DNA of 64,000 nt from JANXZS01 sp963797255 (GTDB lineage: Bacteria; Acidobacteriota; Terriglobia; Terriglobales; Acidobacteriaceae). Numbering within the stretch: position 1 is the stretch's first letter; each line of letters begins with the position of its first letter. The stretch is taken from assembly GCA_963797255.1 (NCBI GenBank), contig CAWCOV010000030.1, forward strand, positions 744,001 to 808,000. Reading direction: 5' to 3'. Positions 52,404 through 61,640 of this stretch are shown one piece after another. A program made the translations under genes and the position numbers. The notes below the pieces were generated by a model that ran no database searches, was not told the origin of the DNA, and saw only the letters and a program-made list of their open reading frames with translations.

Positions 52404-53987
52404 TCAGTGGCGGAAGTGCCTGATTCCAGTGAAGACCATGGCAATTCCCAACTTATCCGCCGCGGCAATCACCTCGTCATCCCGCACCGAACCTCCAGGC
52501 TGAATGACCGAGGTCGCACCCGCCGCCGCTACCGTCTCCAACCCATCGGGGAAGGGAAAGAAGGCGTCTGAAGCGGCCACGCAATTCGTCAGGGGCAAAA
52601 CTGCCTTCATTGCGCCGAACTTCGCCGCATCCACCCGGCTCATCTGGCCAGCTCCAACGCCCAAAGTCTGTCCATCCCGCGCGTAGACAATCGCGTTCGA
52701 TTTCACGTGTTTGCAGACTCTCCATGCAAAGAGCAGGGAATGCAGTTCCTCCTTGCTGGGCTTCCTCGTGGTCACGATTTTCAAATCATCCGGTGTTGTG
52801 CTGATGCGGTCCGCATCCTGAAGCAGCAGTCCTCCAGACACGTGTTTCATGACGCGAGCATTTTCGACGGGTCTCAGCTCAATCAACCGCAGATTCTTCT
52901 TCGCTTTCAGCCGTTCCAGCGCAGCGGGTGAGAACGAGGGAGCGGCAATCGCCTCGACAAACAGCTTCGCCATCTCCTCTGCAGCTTCCGCATCTAGTTC
53001 GCGGTTCACTCCAATCACGCCGCCAAACGCAGACACGGGATCGCTCTCGAGCGCCTTCTTGTACGCCTCAAGCAGCGTGCCTGCCGTCGCTGCGCCGCAG
53101 GGGTTTGTGTGCTTGATGATGGCCACAGACGGCGCGTCAAACTCCTGCACCAGGTCCCAGCAGGCGTCCAGATCCACCAGGTTGTTGTAGCTGAGTTCCT
53201 TGCCGTGGTGCTGCGTGGCTCCCGCAATGCCGCGTCCGCTGCCATCGGAGTAGAGCGCCGCCCGTTGATGAGGATTTTCCCCATAACGCAGGTCCATCGC
53301 CAGCGGATACGCAACACGAAGCGTGCGCGGGAAGGGTGCCTTCTCTGCCGCCGTGAACTGTACCGGAGCGTGCGCCGGTTCCGGGCTGGCAATGCGTTCC
53401 AGCGTGTTCGCGATCGCCGTGTCGTAGGCTGCAGTCGTGGCAAAAGCCTGTTGCGCCAGCCGCCAGCGAGTCTCGCGGCTCAATCCGCCATTGTTCGCCT
53501 TCAACTCCTCGGCCAGCGCGGAATAGTCGCTCGCCAGCGTCACAATCGCCACGTCTTCAAAATTCTTCGCTGCGGATCGCACCATTGAAGGGCCGCCGAT
53601 ATCGATGTTCTCAATCACTTCTTCGAAAAGCGCGCCGGGACGCGATGCTGTCTTCTCAAAGGCGTACAGGTTCACCACCACCATGTCGATTGGCAGAATT
53701 CCGTGTTCCGCCACCGCCGCGCGATGCTCGGCCTTGCCGCGAACATAGAGCAGACCGCCATGAACTCGCGGATGCAGTGTTTTTACCCGGCCGTCGAGCA
53801 TCTCCGGAAAGCCGGTCAGGTCGGAAATATCCTTCACCACCAGCCCGCCCTCGCGAAGTGCCTTTGCCGTGCCACCCGTCGAGATCAGTTCCACGCCATA
53901 CGACGCGAGTTGCTGCGCGAATTCCACCAGTCCGGTCTTATCGGTAACACTTAGCAATGCCCGCTCAATATGCTTGACGCCGCTCAC
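52404..53987 (-). CDS. purH: bifunctional AICAR formyltransferase / IMP cyclohydrolase
   Basis: A 527-residue enzyme catalysing the last two steps of purine synthesis. The N-terminal MGS-like cyclohydrolase domain (about 1-200) shows LLSVTDKTGLVEFAQQL, LISTGGTAKAL, FPEMLDGRVKTLHPRVHGGLL. The C-terminal formyltransferase (about 200-527) shows LRYGENPHQRAALY, IIKHTNPCGAA and the final FPFPDGLE ... SVIQPGGSVRDDEVI. The start is GTG 53987, with AAAGGAAAG upstream. The length is typical and both active regions are intact. Confidence 0.97.
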   Translation of the reverse strand: MSGVKHIERALLSVTDKTGLVEFAQQLASYGVELISTGGTAKALREGGLVVKDISDLTGFPEMLDGRVKTLHPRVHGGLLYVRGKAEHRAAVAEHGILPIDMVVVNLYAFEKTASRPGALFEEVIENIDIGGPSMVRSAAKNFEDVAIVTLASDYSALAEELKANNGGLSRETRWRLAQQAFATTAAYDTAIANTLERIASPEPAHAPVQFTAAEKAPFPRTLRVAYPLAMDLRYGENPHQRAALYSDGSGRGIAGATQHHGKELSYNNLVDLDACWDLVQEFDAPSVAIIKHTNPCGAATAGTLLEAYKKALESDPVSAFGGVIGVNRELDAEAAEEMAKLFVEAIAAPSFSPAALERLKAKKNLRLIELRPVENARVMKHVSGGLLLQDADRISTTPDDLKIVTTRKPSKEELHSLLFAWRVCKHVKSNAIVYARDGQTLGVGAGQMSRVDAAKFGAMKAVLPLTNCVAASDAFFPFPDGLETVAAAGATSVIQPGGSVRDDEVIAAADKLGIAMVFTGIRHFRH

Positions 53988-54154
53988 TTGGTTCTTTCCT
54001 TTCGGGGATACGGAGGGTGGGATGGATTAATGGATGAAAGTCGATTGTATTCAGACATCGTCAGCTTGTCATCGCGGAGACGAGAGCGTCCGCACGATCA
54101 AAGCCGAATCGTCACACTCCGCACTATTCCTGCTTCTGAGTCTTTGATTTTGAT

Positions 54155-54547
54155 ATGCTTACGCCCGTGAATGACCCGGATCAGGCCCGTCAAAGCATTC
54201 TTCATATATGCGGTCGCGAAACTATTCTCGAGTTGCGAGATGACATTTTCAGGTTGAACGGCTATGAAGTAACTTCCACACTGGACGTAAAGAACGCGCT
54301 CACCCTCTATCGGGAACGGCCATACACTCTCGTGTTGGTCGATGTTGAGGGAGAGGGACGGGTGGCAGCAGCCGAGCGCTTATGCGGCGAAATAAAACAC
54401 GAAAATCCGGATCAGATGGTGGCGTTCCTGTGTAACTATCGCGTCGCGATCACCAGCGAATGTCCGGATGAAATCATCCAGGCCGAATTCAACCCGGCGG
54501 CAATGATCAAGGGTGTTAACCAGCTTTTGGTTCCGGCGGAAAAGTAA
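54155..54547 (+). CDS. degenerate CheY-like receiver domain protein
   Basis: A 130-residue protein consisting of one receiver fold. Strand 1 reads QSILHICGRETIL, lacking the two acidic metal ligands of a normal receiver; strand 3 keeps an Asp (D63 in LVLVDVEGEG); the strand-5 region DEIIQAEFNP lacks the usual Lys. Phosphorylation by the standard mechanism is therefore doubtful. It may act as a stand-alone protein-interaction module. It has no output domain, and no kinase is adjacent. The ATG lacks a clear ribosome binding site; GTG 54167 is an alternative start. A terminator follows. Confidence 0.8.
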   Translation: MLTPVNDPDQARQSILHICGRETILELRDDIFRLNGYEVTSTLDVKNALTLYRERPYTLVLVDVEGEGRVAAAERLCGEIKHENPDQMVAFLCNYRVAITSECPDEIIQAEFNPAAMIKGVNQLLVPAEK

Positions 54548-54590
54548 TCTGGCGTAGTATTGCCCGCAACCTGTAAGACTTAAGACATAG

Positions 54591-54620
54591 CGATGGGCCC
54601 AGTGGGGTTCATCGTTTTTT
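54591..54620 (+). terminator. terminator after the receiver gene
   Basis: CGATGGGCCC pairs with GGGTTCATCG-type sequence (through 54614, including G-T wobbles), followed by six Ts (54615-54620). It lies 44 bp after the stop codon and just before the next gene's ribosome binding site. Confidence 0.6.
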
Positions 54621-54641
54621 GATTTTAAGGGAGGTGGGGTC

Positions 54642-55202
54642 GTGGCTACATTTCAGGACGATTTTCTCCGTAAAGCCGCATCTGCAGCCAGGGCGGCTGG
54701 TCACCCGTTTCCGGAATATGCGGCCTGCGAGGCTGCCCTCGAATCTGCGTGGGGTCAGTCCGGCCTGGCTACTCGCGCCAACAACCTCTTTGGCCAGAAG
54801 CAGAGCCGGCCTCCACTTGATGGCACCGGAACCTTGTCCTTGCCGACAAGAGAATTCCTCGGTGGCGTTTGGGTCACCGTCAACGCGAACTGGGTGTTAT
54901 TCACCGATTGGAGCACATGCTTTAACGCCCGCATGCGACTACTACAAGGCGCCAGCCGAAAGTATCCGCACTATGCCGCTGCACTGGCAGCAACAACCGG
55001 AGAAGAGTTTGTGCGGGAAGTTTCGCAGACCTGGTCAACGGATCCGGCGAGGGCAAACAAGGTGCTCTCCATCTACTCTGCCCATCACGGCTGCTTTGCC
55101 TTAGCCCAGTCCGCTCCGGCACAACCAGCAAATACGCAGACAGCAGCAGCGAATTCCGATTCGCCGGCGGCTGCACCTGGTATGTCACCCGGCCTTGGGT
55201 AA
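54642..55202 (+). CDS. glucosaminidase domain protein (FlgJ/LytG type)
   Basis: A 186-residue protein carrying an N-acetylglucosaminidase fold: DFLRKAASAARAAGHPFPEY, AACEAALESAWGQSGLATRA with probable catalytic Glu34, NNLFGQK, and FNARMRLLQGASRKYPHYAAAL. These enzymes cut peptidoglycan glycan strands. No signal peptide is visible, so export would need another route (holin-like, lysis or a non-classical path), or the start is wrong. The start is GTG 54642 with AGGGAGGTGG upstream. The C-terminal 35 residues are Ala/Pro/Gln/Ser-rich. No phage genes are nearby. Its end overlaps the convergent glycan synthase gene by 18 bp. Confidence 0.85.
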   Translation: MATFQDDFLRKAASAARAAGHPFPEYAACEAALESAWGQSGLATRANNLFGQKQSRPPLDGTGTLSLPTREFLGGVWVTVNANWVLFTDWSTCFNARMRLLQGASRKYPHYAAALAATTGEEFVREVSQTWSTDPARANKVLSIYSAHHGCFALAQSAPAQPANTQTAAANSDSPAAAPGMSPGLG

Positions 55203-58200
55203 ATTCGCGAGCGCGTGTTCCCGCGTCTTGCGATGTTCCGCCTTCACAACGCTGGTGCGAATCGGCTTCTCCTGCAGTAGCAGTTCTGTTGCTTGAATCG
55301 AAGGATTGGCGTGGAACCAGTTCTGAACCACGTTGTCGCGAAGTAGATTCAGAATGGATAAGAGCGACATCCCTTGATGGTGAGCCATCCACTCACGCAC
55401 AAGCACCGGCTTCACAAGAGAGGCCGAGTAGTCCGCCGATTCGTAGAATCCGAACGCGCCTGACCAACCCGCCTCCTGCATTCCGCGAAGATTGCGAATG
55501 GATTCCGACTGAGCCACGCTCAAGGAAAGGAAACTGGAATACGGAGCAACCACAGGCCCGGTCTCAGGAGCGCCCTTCAGCGAGAGATCCGGCACGCCAA
55601 AGGCATAGTACTGATAATTTCCCTCAACATCCTGCGTGGCATAGCCGCTCTCGGAAATTCCCCACGGAATTCTGTGTCGCCGTCCATAGGCCATCTGAAT
55701 TTCGGCGACCGCCTTCAGTGTGCGGCTCATCAGCGTCTCGGGATACGTGCGCATCCACAACGCAGGCATCATGTATTCGAACATCGTCCCTGTCCAGGAC
55801 AACAGCACCGCACGGTCGTAAGCCATGGTGTGCGTGCGTCCCAGCCGGAACCAGCTTTGCTGCGAGATGTCTCCATTCGCAATCGCGAGGAACGAAGCCA
55901 TGCGGGCCTCTGAAGCCAGCAGGTCATAACATGCCGGCAGCAGCGCACCCGCAGATGCGTCATAGCCAATTGAAAGCAGGTTGCGCGAGCGGTTGAGCAG
56001 GAAACCGAATTCCATTTCTTCCGCCAGTCGACAAGCGTTCGCCGATATTTCTGTCAGAGATTCCGCCAGCCTCTCAACGCGTTCGATCGCTTCCGGCAGA
56101 AGCGCCCGCAGCTTTTCGCCGAGTACAAGGTTCGGAGATTCATCGCCGAGCGTGGCCCAGCTTCTCTGCAGTCCGGCATTCAGCTGCTGCGCATAGCTGC
56201 CGATATTCAAGATCGTGGGTACTGAGTTCGATGTGATTCCAAGATCGGCAACGGAACGCAGCGGCAAAAACTCGGGAAGCATCCACGGCATGTAATCGCG
56301 CAGAATAGCCTTGATCGCACGCAGACGCGCATGCGTCTCACCCAGCCACCAACTCAAATCCGTTTCGCCAAGGCCGTCGTACTCCATGGATTCGAGCCTT
56401 GCATCCACATGCATCGTCCAACGCAACCAGTCGTCGGTCGACACTTCACCCGCCGGAGCAGGCGGAAGCGAATTCTGTAACAGCTGTAGTTGCACAATAT
56501 CCCGCAGCCCATGGAACACCTTGTGACTCAGCAGTTTTTCGTTCAGCAGGCTGCGTGTGCCGGTGTGCAAAGTGAAGAGCGATGCGGCCAGGTTGCCGCT
56601 ATCCACCGTGGAAACAATCAGCGGCTCAATCGGCTCGAGCGTCCGCGTCTCGTACCAGTTGTAGAGGTGCCCGCGGAAACGCGGCATGCGTTCGATTGTC
56701 GAGAGGCACTCTTCGGTAAGGGAAGCGAACTCCGGCAGAGTCAGGTAGCCAAGTTCGCACGCCACCTGCCGCGCATTCAAAAGCAGTCCGAGATTCGTGG
56801 GAGACACGCGCGCCGCTGCGACCAGGCCTTCCTCGCGAACATTGTCGGGCACCAGGTAGTTGTGTTCCTTGCCGCCAAACTGGCGGAAGTAACGCCAGAT
56901 GAGCAGCGCATGTTGCCGTAGGAAACGCTCGTCCTGTCGATTGAGACGGTTGTCCTCTTCGCGCGGCGGACGATTCAGCCACAGAGTAATGCCGCTCTCT
57001 GACAGCCACAGCACAAGGATCGGAGCCGCAACCAGCAGAGCGTGCAGATTGAACAGCCCTACAAGTATCGCAAGCCCAATGGCAAGTGGCGCGGTCGCTT
57101 TCAAATATCTGTCTACCGGAGTCGTACGTCGCGTAGCTGACTCCGCTTCAGCCGCCGTCTCCCACTCAAGCAAGCGCTGTCCAGTAACAAACCTGCGCAC
57201 AAGCGCACGCACAATCGCATCGATCGAGAGCAGCATCTGGTGGGGAAGAAAAACGAGATTCAGAAATGTAAATCCAACGCCCTGCATCAGATCACCGATC
57301 AGTTGCAGCGTCACTCCCTTTTGCGAATACACCACTGCGCGAATGGAACCGAACACCAGGTTCAGGAGACTCGGTATAAAAAGCAGGAATACCGTTGCCA
57401 GCGTCCAGTAAAGTGCGCCACCGGGAAGCCCAAGCCAGCCCGCAACAATCAGGAAGAATGTGAATGGCTCAACCAGCGAGCGCCGCAGATTGTCGAGAAT
57501 CTTCCAGCGCGAAACTGTGCTGATGGGATTGCGCCCGTACCTGCCCGACTCATCCGGTACCAGCCCGAACAGCCACTGAGAAATCTGCCAATCGCCGCGC
57601 ACCCAGCGGTGTTTCCGTCGCGTGTAGGCGCTGTAGTGCGAGGGATAATCATCAATCAATTCAATATCGCTGGCCAGTCCTGCGCGGGCATAGGCGCCTT
57701 CGATCAAGTCATGGCTCAGCAGGGAATTGCGCGGGAATCTGCGATCAAGAACCTTGTGCAGCGTCGCGACTTCGTAGATCCCCTTGCCGGTAAAAATGCC
57801 TTCGCCGTAAAGATCCTGGTAAGCGTCCGACACGGCACGCGTGTAGATATCGAAACCCGTTTCGCCGGAGTAGATCGCCGCCAGACGTGAACTCGACGCC
57901 GACTGAATGCTCACACCAATGCGCGGCTGCAGAATACCGTAGCCTGACGTCACGATGCGCGTTTGCGGATCGATGACAGCGCGGTTCAAGGGATGCGCGA
58001 TTGCTCCCGCGAGCAGTTGAGCCGATCCACGCGGCAACTGCGTGTCGCTGTCCAGCGTGATCACATAGCGCACGCGCGACAGCACTTCCAGATTGCCCGC
58101 CTTCACCGGGAAGCTGTCGTACTCCGCATGCAGAAATTTATTCAGGTCGAGGAGCTTACCCCGCTTGCGCTCCCATCCCATCCACACTCCCTGCCGCGAA

Positions 58201-59648
58201 TTGAAGATGCGATGGCGATGCAGCAGCAGGAAGGATCCCGCCTGGCGCGATCCGTGTCGATGGTTCAAATCGGCCAACAACTTTACCGCCAGATCGACCA
58301 GCGGATTGGAGTCGTTCTCATTCGGTCGTGTCGTGGAATCCGGTAGATCGGTAAGCAGTGCGAAATGGAGATTCGGATCGAGGTTCGCAAGAAAGCGCAC
58401 CTCCATATCGTCGAACAAACCGCGTACCTGCTTCTCATTCAGCAGCAGCGTGGGCACCGCTACCAGCGTTGTAAACTCTGCGGGAATGCCTTCGCTGAAG
58501 TCGAGTTTTGGCAGCCCCTCGGCCGGAAAAATCGCAGTCACAATGCTGTTCAATAAATCCACGGCGCCCTGTGCGGCGGGCAGTAACAGAAGAAGTGCGG
58601 CAACTGTTAGTCCGCCAACCACGGGATAATCAGGCACCAAAGGCAACAGGATCGCCACCAGGACCAGGAACGTAGCAAGAATAATTCCGCCGATATAAAA
58701 CTCGTCCGCATACCTGCGCATTGTCGTGCGCACGCGCTCCCCGAATGGCGGACGGTATCCGATGCGCGAAGCGAGCGTGGGAAATCCCTCGGCTACCAGA
58801 TAAAAGCCAATGTGCTTGCGCCGTTGCGATAGCCGCGGATCGAGCGAAGGAGAAAGCCGTGCCGTTTCCGCGAGGCTAAGCGCATGCTTCGCCACTTCAA
58901 CTTCGCTGCATTCGGAGTAGTAAGCCACCTCCGCAATTCGCTTGCGATACGCATCGCGGCTTTCAAAATTCATCTTGGCGTATGCTTCCGCAGGATCGCG
59001 GCGCAGTACCGACTCAAGTGAGATCAGGGGCTCGAGCAGAGGGCTCCAGTCCAGCTCACCAATTTCACGCAGCGAATCCAATCGCCGGTTCAGCAGGTCA
59101 GTATCGATACCCTCTAAATGCGCCGAGTTCAATTCACCGGCCTGCTGCAACACGCGCTCCAGCAGCACAAAACGCAGTGACGACGGCAGTTCCCATACTT
59201 CGTCAACGTGCAGCGCTTCCTTATGCTGCAACTCGTCAATGTAAGCGCGTAGTGAGGGCCAGGAGAAACTCGAGTCCACAGCATCCAGATACGCCGTTGC
59301 CGTCGCCAGAATGCGCGGCTCTTCGCCATGGTCGAAGTGAACACGAGGCAGGTGCGGAATCGTTTCTTCCGGCTCAGTCCAAACGGCCGAACGCAACAGT
59401 CGTGTTCGGCCACGAAGTTCCGCCAGCGGGCTTGAATCCTGCATCACTTCGATGGAATCATTCAGCCGAAGAAATGCTTGTCGTGCAATCTCCGCCCGAT
59501 GCGGAAAGGAGCCTTTCCCGTGTGGTCGCTGATCCACGTGCCAACGCGCAGCCGTCTCACGAGCGTGGGCCCGCACCCTGCTGTCAATCGTAGCGGGAGC
59601 GGGCGATACTATCGGATTCTTGGGCGAGTTGCCGGCGGGATCAGACAT
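55185..59648 (-). CDS. NdvB-like glycan synthase (GT84 plus glycoamylase-like domain, no GH94 phosphorylase part)
   Basis: About 1487 residues (positions below are numbered from the alternative ATG at 59663, five residues longer). Order: a cytoplasmic N-terminal region (1-320), a membrane pair (about 322-375), a GT84/GT2-like glycosyltransferase with the DSD metal motif (D538-D540, VITLDSDTQLPRGSAQLLAG) and the (Q/R)xxRW-type motif RKHRWVRGDWQ, a multi-helix membrane block (about 730-920), and a glycoamylase-like domain near the C-terminus (GYATQDVEGNYQYYAFGVPD, REWMAHHQGMSLLSILNLL). Cyclic beta-1,2-glucan synthases (NdvB, over 2700 residues) continue with a GH94 phosphorylase; this one stops at ELLLQEKP plus a short tail. 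The product is therefore uncertain. I chose ATG 59648 because GGGAG lies 8 bases upstream. It follows an ABC exporter gene by 14 bp. Confidence 0.88.
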   Translation of the reverse strand: MSDPAGNSPKNPIVSPAPATIDSRVRAHARETAARWHVDQRPHGKGSFPHRAEIARQAFLRLNDSIEVMQDSSPLAELRGRTRLLRSAVWTEPEETIPHLPRVHFDHGEEPRILATATAYLDAVDSSFSWPSLRAYIDELQHKEALHVDEVWELPSSLRFVLLERVLQQAGELNSAHLEGIDTDLLNRRLDSLREIGELDWSPLLEPLISLESVLRRDPAEAYAKMNFESRDAYRKRIAEVAYYSECSEVEVAKHALSLAETARLSPSLDPRLSQRRKHIGFYLVAEGFPTLASRIGYRPPFGERVRTTMRRYADEFYIGGIILATFLVLVAILLPLVPDYPVVGGLTVAALLLLLPAAQGAVDLLNSIVTAIFPAEGLPKLDFSEGIPAEFTTLVAVPTLLLNEKQVRGLFDDMEVRFLANLDPNLHFALLTDLPDSTTRPNENDSNPLVDLAVKLLADLNHRHGSRQAGSFLLLHRHRIFNSRQGVWMGWERKRGKLLDLNKFLHAEYDSFPVKAGNLEVLSRVRYVITLDSDTQLPRGSAQLLAGAIAHPLNRAVIDPQTRIVTSGYGILQPRIGVSIQSASSSRLAAIYSGETGFDIYTRAVSDAYQDLYGEGIFTGKGIYEVATLHKVLDRRFPRNSLLSHDLIEGAYARAGLASDIELIDDYPSHYSAYTRRKHRWVRGDWQISQWLFGLVPDESGRYGRNPISTVSRWKILDNLRRSLVEPFTFFLIVAGWLGLPGGALYWTLATVFLLFIPSLLNLVFGSIRAVVYSQKGVTLQLIGDLMQGVGFTFLNLVFLPHQMLLSIDAIVRALVRRFVTGQRLLEWETAAEAESATRRTTPVDRYLKATAPLAIGLAILVGLFNLHALLVAAPILVLWLSESGITLWLNRPPREEDNRLNRQDERFLRQHALLIWRYFRQFGGKEHNYLVPDNVREEGLVAAARVSPTNLGLLLNARQVACELGYLTLPEFASLTEECLSTIERMPRFRGHLYNWYETRTLEPIEPLIVSTVDSGNLAASLFTLHTGTRSLLNEKLLSHKVFHGLRDIVQLQLLQNSLPPAPAGEVSTDDWLRWTMHVDARLESMEYDGLGETDLSWWLGETHARLRAIKAILRDYMPWMLPEFLPLRSVADLGITSNSVPTILNIGSYAQQLNAGLQRSWATLGDESPNLVLGEKLRALLPEAIERVERLAESLTEISANACRLAEEMEFGFLLNRSRNLLSIGYDASAGALLPACYDLLASEARMASFLAIANGDISQQSWFRLGRTHTMAYDRAVLLSWTGTMFEYMMPALWMRTYPETLMSRTLKAVAEIQMAYGRRHRIPWGISESGYATQDVEGNYQYYAFGVPDLSLKGAPETGPVVAPYSSFLSLSVAQSESIRNLRGMQEAGWSGAFGFYESADYSASLVKPVLVREWMAHHQGMSLLSILNLLRDNVVQNWFHANPSIQATELLLQEKPIRTSVVKAEHRKTREHALANLPKAG

Positions 59649-59662
59649 AGGGTCGGCTCCCA

Positions 59663-61510
59663 TCAGCGGTAGCTCGCAGCTTGCATTTCAAACATCGTTG
59701 CATACCGGCCATTCAGTCGGATCAGAGCATCGTGGTTACCCTCTTCCACCAGGTGCCCGCCCTCAAGCACTACGATGCGGTCTGCCATTCGTACCGTGGA
59801 GAAGCGATGCGAAATCAGCAATGCCATCTTTCCTTCCGTCAACTCTGCGAAGCGTTCAAACACTTCAAATTCGCTGCGCGCATCAAGCGCAGCCGTAGGT
59901 TCGTCCAAAATCAGGAGTTGCGAATCCCGCAGGTAAGCGCGCGCCAGCGCCAGCTTCTGCCATTCGCCGCCGGAGAGATCAACGCCACCTTCAAAGCGCC
60001 TCCCCAGCATCTGGTCGTAGCCTTTGGAGAGCTTCGAAATTACGCCCGCCGCCAGGCTCTTGTGAGCAGCATACTCAATATCCTCTTGCGAGGGCCCGGC
60101 ATCTTCAGGGGAATCGTTTTCGATACGTCCCACCGCGATATTCTCTCGAGCCGTCATCTCGTAGCGCATGAAGTCCTGAAAAATCACGCCAATTTCGTGA
60201 TGCAAATCTTCGATTGAATACTCCTTCAGATCCACGCCATCCAGCAGGATCTGTCCCTCGGTCGGATCGTAAAGACGAGTGATCAACTTGACGATCGTTG
60301 TCTTGCCCTGCCCGTTCTCCCCGATCAACGCAATGCGCTCGCCCGGCTCGAGATGAAAATTGAAATCGCTCAGGATACGCCGCTCGCTCCCCGGATACGA
60401 AAACGACACGTTGCGAAATTCAAATCCACGTCGAATAGGGCGGGGAATCAGAAGAGCGTTCGGTTTCGATTGCACCAGCGGCTTCATCCCAAAGAAGGCA
60501 ATAAGATCGGTTAAGAAGAGAGCTTGGTCCGCAATGCTCGAGAGCGTGGAGAACACCTGTTGGATATTCGAACTCGCCTGCACAATCGCACCCGTCAAAA
60601 AGGTGAGAGTGCCTATGGAGTACGCTCCATGAATTGCGCGCCAGATTACATACGCATACGCTCCGTAGTAGCCGAGCGTACCGATAACAGAAAGAATTCC
60701 GCCAACAAACAATCGGCGCTTCGACAGCGCAACATTCTCTACATAGATTTGTCCCGCCAGCTTGGCGAAACGGTTCGTCAGGTAATCGCTTAGGCCAAAG
60801 AGCTTCAGTTCCTTGGCTGCTTCCTTGCTGCCGCCCACCTGCCGCAGATAATCCATTTGGCGGCGAACCGGAGTCTGGCGGAAATTCTTCGCATAACCCA
60901 GGAACGCGAAGTGGCTCTCACCCAGGAAGGCGGGAATAATTCCGGCAATAAGCAACAGCAGCAACCATGGCGAGTAATAGAGCAGCGCTGCGGAAAAAGT
61001 CACCGTGGTAATTACTTGCTGGATCAGCCGGCCCATCGACTGGATCATCCCCAATCGATCCGTCGCCTGCACTCGCGCACGTTCCAGCCGATCGTAGAAA
61101 ACAGGATCTTCGTAAGCCGTAACATCGAGCGCCGCGGCGTGGCGCATTACTTCAATACTTACGTGGTTGGTGTAGCGGTCCGCCAGAAGGCTGTCGCAAT
61201 AATCAATCAGTCTCGTGAGGAATCCGGCGAGCACCGCCAGAAACATTTCCAGTGCGACGAGATACCAGAACCGGGGAGTCAGCGGCTGGTGATACGAGAT
61301 CACCCGGTTCACGCCGTCCACAATATATTGGGCCACCTTGCCAAGACAGATGGGTAGCAGCGACACCAATACACGCAGAATCAGGTTCCAGGTAACAACA
61401 GCGGGGCCAGACTCCCACACAATGTGGAGCACGGGGGGAACATTCTTCAGGGCGCGCAACCGGTCTCCCCAGGCGTTGCGCATGGACTGCGGGGCCGTTT
61501 CCGTGGTCAT
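59663..61510 (-). CDS. ABC exporter, fused permease and ATPase
   Basis: A 615-residue half-transporter with six membrane helices (about 30-320) followed by the nucleotide-binding domain: Walker A GENGQGKTT, Q-loop VIFQDFMRYEMTAREN, signature LSGGEWQKLALARAY, Walker B LLILDEPTA and H-loop LISHRFSTVRMAD. It would function as a homodimer in the inner membrane. The class includes lipid, peptide, drug and glycan exporters. The next gene downstream encodes a cyclic-glucan-synthase-like protein, which parallels the ndvA/ndvB pairing of rhizobia; export of that glycan is therefore a reasonable inference. Confidence 0.92.
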   Translation of the reverse strand: MTTETAPQSMRNAWGDRLRALKNVPPVLHIVWESGPAVVTWNLILRVLVSLLPICLGKVAQYIVDGVNRVISYHQPLTPRFWYLVALEMFLAVLAGFLTRLIDYCDSLLADRYTNHVSIEVMRHAAALDVTAYEDPVFYDRLERARVQATDRLGMIQSMGRLIQQVITTVTFSAALLYYSPWLLLLLIAGIIPAFLGESHFAFLGYAKNFRQTPVRRQMDYLRQVGGSKEAAKELKLFGLSDYLTNRFAKLAGQIYVENVALSKRRLFVGGILSVIGTLGYYGAYAYVIWRAIHGAYSIGTLTFLTGAIVQASSNIQQVFSTLSSIADQALFLTDLIAFFGMKPLVQSKPNALLIPRPIRRGFEFRNVSFSYPGSERRILSDFNFHLEPGERIALIGENGQGKTTIVKLITRLYDPTEGQILLDGVDLKEYSIEDLHHEIGVIFQDFMRYEMTARENIAVGRIENDSPEDAGPSQEDIEYAAHKSLAAGVISKLSKGYDQMLGRRFEGGVDLSGGEWQKLALARAYLRDSQLLILDEPTAALDARSEFEVFERFAELTEGKMALLISHRFSTVRMADRIVVLEGGHLVEEGNHDALIRLNGRYATMFEMQAASYR

Positions 61511-61640
61511 GGCGAAGCTTTGACTCTAAGCCGGTTCATCGACTCTCCCGACCGGGTAAATGATGAAAGTCAAGTCCTTCGTTGGATGCGGCTCTAGCTG
61601 ATCCCGTTGTGTAAGCCGTTAATTTGCCACGTTGAACGGT

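Noticed and set aside
54642..55202. Prophage endolysin interpretation of the glucosaminidase
   Set aside because: No holin, structural, integrase or attachment-site features lie nearby, and base composition matches the neighbourhood.
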